In this document: positions 26,461-34,684 of the stretch, in pieces
Layout of the letters: each line of letters opens with the position of its first letter
Numbering within the stretch: position 1 is the stretch's first letter
DNA from: Mageeibacillus sp. UBA1243
Lineage (GTDB): Bacteria; Bacillota; Clostridia; UBA1212
NCBI GenBank assembly: GCA_002308595.1
Contig: DBWH01000064.1
Location: forward strand, 1-60,668
Length of the DNA: 60,668 nt
Reading direction: 5' to 3'
Notes under the pieces: model-generated
Databases searched by the model: none
Told to the model about the DNA's origin: nothing
The model's input: the letters and a program-made list of their open reading frames with translations, nothing else
Translations under genes and position numbers: made by a program

Positions 26461-26500
26461 AGCCCGAACTCGCCTTCTCATGACAGTTCGGGTTCTTTTA
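26461..26500. terminator. Bidirectional hairpin after island lipoprotein 1
   Basis: AGCCCGAACT/AGTTCGGGTT stem with a 13-nt loop. T tracts occur on both sides (TTCTTTT on plus, CTCTTTGTTTTT on minus). It is 100 nt downstream of the lipoprotein stop. Confidence 0.75.
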
Positions 26501-26604
26501 CAGTCGGCAGCAGAACCGCCTCCGCTAAGTATATTATTGCAACTATCTGTTCGCTAAGGTGTTGCTTTTTAATTATGTTAACTGATTGAAAAAGTAAAGA
26601 CCGG

Positions 26605-27585
26605 TCAATCCAATAATGTTACAAATGTCAAGCAATCGGAACCATCCAGATATTTTGGATAATTCCACTTTTCGACCATATCATCAGGAAGCTCCTCTAT
26701 GAAATTGATTGTAGCTTCCGTATAGACAGCGATATGCGGTTTGTTGTCAACATAAACATAGTCTATGGTTCCATCTTCAATTTCCATGCTCACAAACTCA
26801 AGATAATCATTCTCAATGATTTCATCTATGATTTTTAGACACCTTGTTGATATCGTTTCCTTTATGGCCTCTTTATTATACGACAGTTTTTTTCTGACAA
26901 ATTCCTGCGGAGCGGTTCCTGAAGGAGCACAGAGACCGCAGCTCGATATTTCGCCCTTGGATGTATAATAAACGCAGAATGCTATATAATCCTTTATTTG
27001 TTCATCTGCATAATGGAACTTAACAATATACTCTCTGGAATACTCATTCATTGCTGAATGTGAATCATGAACTTCCAGGACAGGATCAGGACATATTCCG
27101 GTTTTATCGCTGCAGTACTGTTTAAAAAGACTTTTTGCCGACAACAGCAATTCTTCTTCGTCAGCACTGCTCAGCATCTCAATATCAGGAACGCTTGGAT
27201 CTATGGAATAAAAAGCAATCCATGTCGGGTTAAGTTTGTCATCAACCGTAAATGATACGGATTTTCCGGAATAAAAATGGAATAACCGGTCGTTACTATA
27301 TTCGCTGCCTTGGTAATCACCCGTATACCTTTTCCCTTGGAAATCAATTGCGTATTCTTCCGGAACATTCTTAAATTTCACTGATTTACCATTATTCCAA
27401 GAGCGACTAAGTTTATGATTCTGTCCGGATGATATGCTATTTTCAAAACTTGGAGCTGAAAGTGATTCGTTAACTAAGACAAACGTCTCGCCCTTAAGAT
27501 TTTGTTTGTTGCAGCCGGTACAAACCAACAGCAGCAGTACTGTCGCAATTATTGTTGTAACTGTGCTAAAAAAATATCTTTTCAT
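26605..27585 (-). CDS. Island lipoprotein 1, unknown function
   Basis: 326 aa. The signal peptide ends LVCTGC with lipid-modified C25. I recognise no domain; the mature part is acidic and mixed alpha/beta. Codons are clearly AT-richer than in all neighbours outside 26.2-29.3 kb, and the CATTGGCG octamer is absent, which suggests transfer. AAGGAAGG precedes the ATG. The ATG overlaps the stop of a possible upstream peptide gene. Downstream come a bidirectional hairpin and the 55-nt repeat. The second lipoprotein at 28114 has the same arrangement but no obvious sequence match. Confidence 0.75.
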   Translation of the reverse strand: MKRYFFSTVTTIIATVLLLLVCTGCNKQNLKGETFVLVNESLSAPSFENSISSGQNHKLSRSWNNGKSVKFKNVPEEYAIDFQGKRYTGDYQGSEYSNDRLFHFYSGKSVSFTVDDKLNPTWIAFYSIDPSVPDIEMLSSADEEELLLSAKSLFKQYCSDKTGICPDPVLEVHDSHSAMNEYSREYIVKFHYADEQIKDYIAFCVYYTSKGEISSCGLCAPSGTAPQEFVRKKLSYNKEAIKETISTRCLKIIDEIIENDYLEFVSMEIEDGTIDYVYVDNKPHIAVYTEATINFIEELPDDMVEKWNYPKYLDGSDCLTFVTLLD

Positions 27586-27692
27586 TGTTCGTTCCTTCCT
27601 TTCTGAATTTCAGTCAACTGAAAAGTCATAAGCGTAATCATCAAACACATTGCTGCCAACAAAGATGTAAGCCTTCGTATAGTCTTTTGCAT
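27582..27692 (-). CDS. Possible 36-aa membrane peptide upstream of lipoprotein 1
   Basis: 36 codons from ATG at 27692, in a longer frame open to 27848. The basic start (MQKTIRR) and hydrophobic middle (SLLAAMCLMITLMTF) could form one membrane span. Its TGA overlaps the lipoprotein ATG, so it could couple translation. There is no clear ribosome site. A TATAAT at 27703-27708 lies only about 10 nt before the ATG, so the transcript may be leaderless or start inside it. It may be a non-coding leader. Confidence 0.3.
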   Translation of the reverse strand: MQKTIRRLTSLLAAMCLMITLMTFQLTEIQKGRNEQ

Positions 27693-27977
27693 TGATTTTA
27701 CTATTATACTCTGTCCTTCTGCACACTGAGAATATATTGCGGAAACATAAGACGCCGGGAATCGATTTGCCCGTATCACGCCGCAGTCTGTGTTCTCTAT
27801 AACTATTGTACCATCAACAGAAGAGTAAGAAACGGTACAAAATGTCATTTCAAGGCTGTCTTAAGCTTTCAAGGACGATGTGTTAAGAATGCTTTACCCC
27901 GATATTTTACGCATCCCCCGAAAAAAAACACTTCTATACCTGCCTTTGTTTCGTCCTCCGGTCAGTCTTCAGACGAC

Positions 27978-28033
27978 AAAAAAAGACCCCTTGGCGTAGG
28001 CAGCCTGCTCCTGTAGCATACTATCGCCAAGGG
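27978..28033 (-). repeat. 55-nt hairpin repeat, copy 2 (terminator-like)
   Basis: Same element as at 26337-26392, same strand, two substitutions (positions 27997 and 28019 in this copy). It follows island lipoprotein 2 on the minus strand by 80 nt. The gene-free stretch 27693-28113 contains nothing else that I can name. Confidence 0.75.
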
Positions 28034-28113
28034 ATAAGTTCTTCATTAACGGGAAAAACCTCCAAAATATCTTCACATGACACAACTCATATTTAGTATC
28101 GTTCCGGACAACC

Positions 28114-28887
28114 TCATTCAAAATCAATGCTGTCCATATTCTTTATCGAAAAATAGCTCCAATAATCTTCGGATATTTCCCCACCGTCATATTTCCAGAC
28201 AGATACTATATAATCACCAATCAAAAATCTGTAATATACTCTTCCGTTTTTGTGATAATAAACAGTGGAAGAAACATTTAATGCTCCGTTCAGGGTCAAT
28301 GATTGGAATTTGATATTATCGTAGTATTCGGTAAAAGAATCCTTATTGCCCGGTTGAGGGAACCCGGGAGATATCAAATCAATCAATTCGATGTAGTCAT
28401 TGATTCCATCGTTTTTGATTTTTTCGCTAAAACTGCCAAAAGAAACTACGACCGTTTCTTTTTCAGGCTGACAATAGAACCATATCCAAGGTAATCCAAA
28501 CAACTCTTCGGTAAACAGAGAAATGCGCTGCCAATAGGCATCAGAACCGAGCTCCATCGGTTTATCAGCCAAATACGGCAACGGGATGTATTTCTTTTCT
28601 GACAAAATGTTTTCCATAAAGGAATAAAAAACAATTCTGTCTCTATTTCTGCCAAGTTTTTCCAAAAAAGCCTTATGCTCAGACGAGTCTTTACTGTATA
28701 AAGCAGTGAAGAACTCATCATATGAGGAAAAATCGAATACTTCTGAAGAATTCGGTTCCTCGGCAGAATTTGGAATTGAAGTACTGTTCTTGTCATCAGT
28801 CCGCAATTCCCGTTCATTTATAGGGCTGCAAGAGCTCAAAACACAGAGCATTAGTCCAACCAAAACGATTTTTCTTACCATTTTCAT
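28114..28887 (-). CDS. Island lipoprotein 2, unknown function
   Basis: 257 aa from ATG at 28887, with AAGGAG 8 nt upstream. Lipobox LSSC gives C20. A Ser/Asn-rich spacer (21-50) precedes a mixed domain with many aromatic residues (YWQR, PWIWFYC, YYHKNGRVYYRF). No family recognised. AT-rich like lipoprotein 1. It is followed by copy 2 of the 55-nt repeat. A good promoter lies about 300 nt upstream (29185-29213), leaving an unusually long leader. Confidence 0.72.
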   Translation of the reverse strand: MKMVRKIVLVGLMLCVLSSCSPINERELRTDDKNSTSIPNSAEEPNSSEVFDFSSYDEFFTALYSKDSSEHKAFLEKLGRNRDRIVFYSFMENILSEKKYIPLPYLADKPMELGSDAYWQRISLFTEELFGLPWIWFYCQPEKETVVVSFGSFSEKIKNDGINDYIELIDLISPGFPQPGNKDSFTEYYDNIKFQSLTLNGALNVSSTVYYHKNGRVYYRFLIGDYIVSVWKYDGGEISEDYWSYFSIKNMDSIDFE

Positions 28888-29184
28888 AGTTTTTTCTCCT
28901 TCAATGAATATGATGAGCATCTAAATGAGAAATGATTTCAGATAGACACTCCTCTCCTGTAAGTTGCAAACCGTAAAATGTCATCATCCACTGACGTCTT
29001 ATCTTTCGCTGAAGATAAAGGCGAGAGCAAACAAAAAACTTTTAAGAACGTTGCATGGATTACAATTAACCAAATCCCTGTTCGGATAATATTATCTCAT
29101 GTCCTGAAAGCTTAACCGGTCACAAGGGGTTTTACCGCCGGTTCACTGTTTCCGCAAGCGTATTTTATTCCGCTTATGCCTATT

Positions 29185-29213
29185 ATTGTATCACTTGAGT
29201 GCAGAACTGCCAA
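29185..29213 (-). promoter_or_regulatory. Distal promoter for island lipoprotein 2
   Basis: Minus-strand TTGGCA (29208-29213), 17-nt spacer, TACAAT (29185-29190), each one mismatch from consensus. The next minus-strand gene starts at 28887, so the leader would be about 290 nt. The 476-bp stretch 28888-29363 shows no other feature except the terminator at 29315; a leader RNA is possible, but I see no known riboswitch pattern. Confidence 0.55.
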
Positions 29214-29314
29214 CAGAAAAAAGTGTTCGATTTTTAACAACGCTTGGTGTCAACCAATTGCCGATTCAGTCCGAAACAACGCGTTTTCCTTTTTCCGGCA
29301 AAGACTCGGAAACC

Positions 29315-29349
29315 AAACGGCGGCAAAAAAACTTTTGCTGCCGCCGTTT
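29315..29349 (-). terminator. Terminator after paralogue B1
   Basis: Stem AAACGGCGGC/GCCGCCGTTT with an A/T-rich loop, 15 nt after the B1 stop codon on the minus strand. The plus side ends in TTTT. Confidence 0.65.
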
Positions 29350-29363
29350 TAGGCCAAATAAAG

Positions 29364-31919
29364 TCACCTTGCAGGCGTGTTTCTTCTTTTTGTTTTTACG
29401 GTAAGGAAAACCGCGGCGGCCGCAAAAGCGACGGGCAGGAGAACTGCAAGGCCGCCGGCTGCGCTTCCGCCGCAGCCCTTTTTGGCGCTCTTTGGTTTTG
29501 TGGCAAATCTGAAAACAAATCTGCCGCCGGGGGCTGCGTCGCCGTCCGTGTACAGTGTCATGATGTCGCCGTCCTGAATGTTGTCGTCACACCATTTGAA
29601 GCCGAAATCGAGCGACTTGCCGGCATTGCCGAGAAGCTTACGGGGGACCTCGATCACCATTTCGTCGCCGTCGACAACGTATTTCACATTGGCGACAGTC
29701 TCCCAGTTCCAGCCTCCGGTGCTTTTTTCGAGGACCATTGTTCTGTCCGTGGTGCCTTGGCGGCCGATGATGTACTCAAACTCCTCCCAATCTTTGGAGT
29801 TTTTCGTCGCTGCCTGAGCGTCGATGAGGAGGGTCATCCAGCCGGCGGTTTCGTACGGGGTGATCGCATCGGCGGTTTTGACGTAGAACCATATATTTTC
29901 GCTGTCGTAGGAGACTTTGGCCTGAATGAAGTCGTTGCGGAGTCCGTCGTTTACGTAAACGTGCTCGCCGAAGCCCCTGTTGTTGCGCTCAAGAGTGTTG
30001 TTTGCATAGTGGTTGTACGTCACGATTGACGGGTCGTCCCACTGGCTCATGCTGCCGCCAATGTCTATCGTCTTTTTCCCGGGCTGGAAGTCAGCTTTTG
30101 ACGCACCTTTGAAGCGTCTTACATTGGCGACAAGCTGGTAGTAATAGTAGTCTTTTAGTTCGCCCTTTGAGGGTTCGATGTCGCGCGAGTTTTCGTCGTT
30201 GCACTGGTCGGGGAAGGCATTGGCGACACCGCACCATTCCTCATAGCGGCCCATGATCCACTCATTCCAGCCGGTCACGAATATGATTTCGGGGTCTTTG
30301 GCGATAGCGTAGTCCCACTGCTCCTGGAAGTTGCGGCCGTAGAGCTTGCTGTTTTCGATCTTTGAATCGACAACTATCTTTTTGCCTCTGTACGAGTAGC
30401 TGTAGGAGTAGTTTTTCTGCGCCGCGTAAGATCTGCCCATGTTTTTACCGCTGTTCATGGCGCTGAGGCTCTGGGTCTCATAGTTTGCGTTCTGGGCAAT
30501 GCCGACCGTGGTCATCTCGACCGTGCCGTCCTCGTTATAGTAGCACGCCTGCGGGTAGGCGCTGAGCCAGCCCCAGCTGTCGTCCGTGCCGTCCTCCGCG
30601 AAATAGCTCGCAACCGGATGCCTGAACGTGAAGAAAGTGAGCAGCTCGGCCTCATTGGCGATATTCGGGTCAAGCCCCGTGTCGTAGGCCATGACCATCG
30701 GCTTGCCGTCAAGGTAGAACCAGAGGTCCTTGTAGAGCCCTTCCCTGTAGATTTTTGTGTAGACCTGCCAGAGCGACGAACGGGTGTTGCCGCTGTAGCC
30801 GAACTGCATCATAAAGCCTATTTTCGGGGTGTTTACGCCGTCCTCGCGGGCCTTCGACCAGACCTTGAGGAGGTTCATGTACGCGTCCGTCCAGACCAGG
30901 TCGCCGTTCGTGCAGTCAAAAAGTACGAAATCTATACCCGCATCGGCAAGAAGTTCCGCGTGCTTCCTCAGCACGTAGTCGTCCGATTCAATATAGTAGC
31001 CCCACAGGGGTTCGTTCCAGAAATTGGCGCCCTCGGTTTTTGACCAAATCTCGTGGTAGAAGTCGTTCGTCGCCTCCGGGTACTCCTCAAGTATATTGTT
31101 TATGTTCTTTGGGCCTTTCTCGGAGCGGTTTCCCATGTGCCACGTCCAGTAGAACATACCGACAAGCTTGTCCTTTTTATCGCCCGTCGAGCTGTTGTCC
31201 GGCAGAGTCCTTCCGAGTCCGTCAACGGCTCCCCACTTCGTCGAGTCTACGTTCAGCACGGCAATTGCGCTGTCCTCAGCGATCTTCGGTTCCTCGGGAG
31301 GCTCGTTGTATACAAGATTGCGGTTTGCGGACGTTGCGTGGAAAGGATATTTCGACTCCCCTGCAACCTCTATTGCACCCACAAACGTTCCGTAAAATCC
31401 TCTGCCGGCAAGGTAAGACCTGACGCCAAGGGGTGCCGGGAGAAGTCTCTCAACGTACACGTTCCTGTCCGAATTGTTCTCAAACTCAAATACGTACTCG
31501 CCGCTTGCGAGCGGATCTTCGCCGAGGTCGCACCTGACGCCAAGGTTAAGATCAAGTCTTTCATCGTGAAAAGACTCGCATTTTTGCGTAAAAACGGGTT
31601 CCTGCTCAATGGTCGCGACAATGTTTTCTTTCCACTTGTAGACTCTTGCGGTAAACTCAAGTCCCTCTCCGCTGCCCTCCGCCGTGTAAAAGTTCAGCGT
31701 GACAGACTTTATCGGGAGATTCGTGTGAATCTGGTACTGTACGCACATGCCCGGCGACATCTCGTCGTCATCGCGCGAAACGTAATCATCGTACCAAAGC
31801 TGTGCGCTTCTCACGCTCTCCGCTCCTGCCGCGGTGACAAGGCACACGATCAGCATTGCCGCAGCAGTCAGTGCGGCAAATCCTCTTTTAAAAAGTTTTA
31901 AGCCTTTCAATTCTTTCAT
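29364..31919 (-). CDS. GH71/GH99-like secreted protein with KGCGG C-terminal anchor (paralogue B1)
   Basis: 851 aa from ATG at 31919, which follows GAGG closely; an ATG 36 nt upstream is an alternative. A type I signal peptide is cut near AGA|E (A33). An N-terminal beta domain (about 34-200) precedes the barrel with MFYWTWH, FWNEPLWGYY, LRKHAELLADAGIDF, FYLDGKPMVM, VGIAQN and FVTGWNEW, then the DOMON/CBM9-like sandwich (FKWCDDN...GDAAPGGRF). The tail is KKGCGG (Cys about 816), an 18-residue hydrophobic span and KTKRR. It has no lipobox, unlike A1/A2. It is divergent from B2, 228 nt away, with a TATAAT at 31977-31982 as probable -10 box. Glycosidase role inferred. Confidence 0.74.
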   Translation of the reverse strand: MKELKGLKLFKRGFAALTAAAMLIVCLVTAAGAESVRSAQLWYDDYVSRDDDEMSPGMCVQYQIHTNLPIKSVTLNFYTAEGSGEGLEFTARVYKWKENIVATIEQEPVFTQKCESFHDERLDLNLGVRCDLGEDPLASGEYVFEFENNSDRNVYVERLLPAPLGVRSYLAGRGFYGTFVGAIEVAGESKYPFHATSANRNLVYNEPPEEPKIAEDSAIAVLNVDSTKWGAVDGLGRTLPDNSSTGDKKDKLVGMFYWTWHMGNRSEKGPKNINNILEEYPEATNDFYHEIWSKTEGANFWNEPLWGYYIESDDYVLRKHAELLADAGIDFVLFDCTNGDLVWTDAYMNLLKVWSKAREDGVNTPKIGFMMQFGYSGNTRSSLWQVYTKIYREGLYKDLWFYLDGKPMVMAYDTGLDPNIANEAELLTFFTFRHPVASYFAEDGTDDSWGWLSAYPQACYYNEDGTVEMTTVGIAQNANYETQSLSAMNSGKNMGRSYAAQKNYSYSYSYRGKKIVVDSKIENSKLYGRNFQEQWDYAIAKDPEIIFVTGWNEWIMGRYEEWCGVANAFPDQCNDENSRDIEPSKGELKDYYYYQLVANVRRFKGASKADFQPGKKTIDIGGSMSQWDDPSIVTYNHYANNTLERNNRGFGEHVYVNDGLRNDFIQAKVSYDSENIWFYVKTADAITPYETAGWMTLLIDAQAATKNSKDWEEFEYIIGRQGTTDRTMVLEKSTGGWNWETVANVKYVVDGDEMVIEVPRKLLGNAGKSLDFGFKWCDDNIQDGDIMTLYTDGDAAPGGRFVFRFATKPKSAKKGCGGSAAGGLAVLLPVAFAAAAVFLTVKTKRRNTPAR

Positions 31920-32050
31920 ATCCTCTTTGCAACCAATGAAACTGCCGCGGTTCATTTCCGGGGCGCCTTTGTCTTCATTATACAACTTTGCCTCTTTCAA
32001 AAAAACCCGTTTTAAGTGATAAAACACCTCTGCCCGCCGGTCTCTCCGTG

Positions 32051-32079
32051 TTGCCCCGGGTGGCGAAAAATGATAAAAT
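32051..32079 (+). promoter_or_regulatory. Promoter for B2-GH78 operon
   Basis: TTGCCC (32051-32056), 17-nt spacer, TAAAAT (32074-32079), about 62 nt before the B2 ATG. Confidence 0.62.
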
Positions 32080-32147
32080 CAAAGCAGTAAAAAAGCGGGG
32101 TCTGCGTTCCCCGGTCAGCATAAAAGAACGGTTGTGACATTTAAAAG

Positions 32148-34682
32148 ATGAAAAAAGGATTTCTCAGATCTACAGTTGCGTGGCTGATCGCTCTTGCGGC
32201 GGCCTTTTACGCGTTTTACCCCGGAGGTGTATTGAATACTATGGCTGCGGAAAACTACAGGGAATTTTGCGACCCGGATTCGGGCCTGTCCGCGGAGAAG
32301 GCGGACGGAAACACCTATGCGGTCCAGTTTGCTCCAAATGGCGGTATTGAGACCTTCGAAGTCTACATCGCCAATGCGTCCTCCGGCGCAGGCACCGTGA
32401 CCCTCGAGCTGTACAAATGGCTCGGAAGCTACGGCGAGTCCCTTCGCGGCAAAGCGCTTTACTCGCAAAAATGCGACAATTTAAGTGCCGGCGCCTGGGC
32501 TGGGCTTGCTTGTCAGGCGCCGGCAGGTGAGTACATTGGCGTCATAAAAAACATTGACGGCAAGGTCAGGCTCAGAATCGGTTCGGAGCCCTCTTCAGAG
32601 GCAAGGACCTATTACAACGCGTCGGTGAGAACGGGAAATCTTTACGCAAGAGTTTCGTTTAAGGACCCGTCGGGAGGCCTTGGCGGCGTTTCTGAAAACA
32701 ACGTGAAGCTTGTGACTTCCCAGGGGACATGGGTGGCCACGGACATGCTGGGAAGGACCGTCGGAAACTCCTACACCTCCACCGAGAGGAAAAACAAGAC
32801 CGTGGGACTTTTCTTCCACACATGGCACAGCAGCAACGCGGGCATGGGAACCCGCAACATTACGGAGATTCTGAAGGAACACCCGGAGATCAGAAACGAC
32901 TACTCCAGCAAGCTCTGGGGAAACGCGGGCTGCTACCACTGGAACGAACCGGTTTGGGGCTACTACAGAAGCTCCGACGAGTGGGTGCTCAGGCGCCAGG
33001 CGGAGATGCTTGCCGATGCAGGCGTTGACGCGGTGTTTTTCGACAATACAAACGGTACGGCCACGTTCATCGAAGACGTTCTGGTGCTCCTGAAGGTGTG
33101 GTCTCAGGCCAGGGCTGACGGCGTGAATGTGCCTAAAATCTCCTTCATGCTTCCAATGTTCGACTACAACGACGTGGCGGTACAGCTGCGTGAAATCTAT
33201 AAGAACATCTACAAAGACGGTCTCTACCGGGAGCTCTGGTTTTACTGGAAAGGCAAGCCCCTCATGGTAGGATACCCCGGAAGGCTGAATCTCAGCAAGG
33301 CCGAGGACAAAGAGATATACGACTTTTTCAACTACAGGGTCATAAACCACGCCCAGTCCCAGGACCACGTGCAGGTTCAGGACGAAAACGGCAACCCTGT
33401 CGTAATGGGCGCCATCCAAAGCGAGGTCACCGACAGTTTTCAGCTTTGGAACTGGATTTCCACAACGCCCCAGCTTATAAACAGGAACCCGGACGGCACA
33501 CCGGAAGAGGTTGCCGTCGCCATTGCCCACAACTGGTGTGCAGAGACCCACCTCACGGCAATGAACAACGATAAATACAAGGTCTTCGGGCGCCACTACA
33601 GACCTTCCACCGGCGACTACGACAAGAGGGAAAACGCCAAGCTCCTTGGAGCATATTTCGAGGAACAGTGGGAGTATGCCCTTGACGTGGACCCGGAGTT
33701 TATCTGGGTGACAGGCTGGAACGAAGGGGTCGCAGGCAGGTTTGAGGACTTCTGGGGCGTAAAGAACGCTTTCCCCGACAACTTCAGCGACGAGTTCAGC
33801 CGTGACATCGAGCCTTCAAAAGGCGACCTCAAGGACAATTATTACTACCAGCTTGTCAGATATATAAGGCGCTACAAAGGAGTCCCCGCGGCTCAGGTCA
33901 CTGACAGACCCGTAACGGTGGACATTGAGACGGGTGTGGGCTGGGAAGAAGTCTCGACCATATACGAGAGCTACCCCGGCGACACCTTTGACAGAGACTC
34001 CAAAGGATATAAAAACCAGGAAACAGGCAAATATTACGAATACAAGGACAGCAGCGGCAGGAACGACATCGTATCCGCCAAGGCCTCCTACGACGCAAAT
34101 TACGTCTACTTCAGGGCGGAGACTGCGGAGGATCTGACCCCCGCCACCGATGAACTGTGGATGAGGCTTCTCATCGACTTGGATTCCGTTGGCGGCAAAA
34201 AGACCGGCCTTCCCTCCTGGGAATCGTTTAACTATATTGTCAACCGAAAGAGCCCCGGCACATCCGGCAAGGCAGTCCTTGAGCGCTCAACGGGAGGCTG
34301 GAACTGGGAAACGGCGGGGGACTGCGACATGAAGGTTGACGCCAATGTGCTTCAGCTCCGCATCCCCCTCGAGGCCCTCGGCATCAAGCCGGGAGAGCCT
34401 TTCGTCCTCAACTTCAAATGGGCTGACAACAACCTCCGGGACGGCAGCGATCCCCTTGAGCTGTACACCCTTGGCGACACCGCCCCCGGCGGAAGGTTCA
34501 AATACTGTTTTACCGCCAGAAGCACGCCTTCAGGCTCCGACACCGCCAATGCATCCAAAAAATCCAAAGGCTGCGGCGGAGTTTTGACCTCCGGCTTCGC
34601 GGCAGCCTCCGCCGCAGCGCTGGCGGGAGCGGCTGTTTTATCGGTAAAAAAGGGAAAAAAGACAAACAGAAAAGAGCGCTGA
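32148..34682 (+). CDS. GH71/GH99-like secreted protein with KGCGG C-terminal anchor (paralogue B2)
   Basis: 844 aa. Type I signal peptide, probable cut after MAA (A34). The N-terminal beta domain (35-170) has LELYKWLG...CDNLS...AGEYIGVIKN. The barrel has LFFHTWH, HWNEPVWGYY, LRRQAEMLADAGVDAVFFD, FYWKGKPLMVG, VAIAHN and WVTGWNEG (the last residue differs from the usual W). The C-terminal sandwich ends FKWADN...GDTAPGGRF, then KSKGCGG (Cys 809), a hydrophobic span and a basic end. No strong ribosome site before the ATG. The GH78-like gene follows after 2 nt. B1/B2 arose by duplication and now face apart. Confidence 0.74.
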   Translation: MKKGFLRSTVAWLIALAAAFYAFYPGGVLNTMAAENYREFCDPDSGLSAEKADGNTYAVQFAPNGGIETFEVYIANASSGAGTVTLELYKWLGSYGESLRGKALYSQKCDNLSAGAWAGLACQAPAGEYIGVIKNIDGKVRLRIGSEPSSEARTYYNASVRTGNLYARVSFKDPSGGLGGVSENNVKLVTSQGTWVATDMLGRTVGNSYTSTERKNKTVGLFFHTWHSSNAGMGTRNITEILKEHPEIRNDYSSKLWGNAGCYHWNEPVWGYYRSSDEWVLRRQAEMLADAGVDAVFFDNTNGTATFIEDVLVLLKVWSQARADGVNVPKISFMLPMFDYNDVAVQLREIYKNIYKDGLYRELWFYWKGKPLMVGYPGRLNLSKAEDKEIYDFFNYRVINHAQSQDHVQVQDENGNPVVMGAIQSEVTDSFQLWNWISTTPQLINRNPDGTPEEVAVAIAHNWCAETHLTAMNNDKYKVFGRHYRPSTGDYDKRENAKLLGAYFEEQWEYALDVDPEFIWVTGWNEGVAGRFEDFWGVKNAFPDNFSDEFSRDIEPSKGDLKDNYYYQLVRYIRRYKGVPAAQVTDRPVTVDIETGVGWEEVSTIYESYPGDTFDRDSKGYKNQETGKYYEYKDSSGRNDIVSAKASYDANYVYFRAETAEDLTPATDELWMRLLIDLDSVGGKKTGLPSWESFNYIVNRKSPGTSGKAVLERSTGGWNWETAGDCDMKVDANVLQLRIPLEALGIKPGEPFVLNFKWADNNLRDGSDPLELYTLGDTAPGGRFKYCFTARSTPSGSDTANASKKSKGCGGVLTSGFAAASAAALAGAAVLSVKKGKKTNRKER

Positions 34683-34684
34683 AA

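Noticed and set aside
27693..27848. Upstream half of an 88-codon frame before lipoprotein 1
   Set aside because: It covers likely promoter sequence and shows no coding character.
26337..28920. Integron-like array: two lipoprotein cassettes each followed by a repeat
   Set aside because: The repeats lack GTTRRRY/RYYYAAC core sites and no integrase is in the window; a local duplication explains the data as well.
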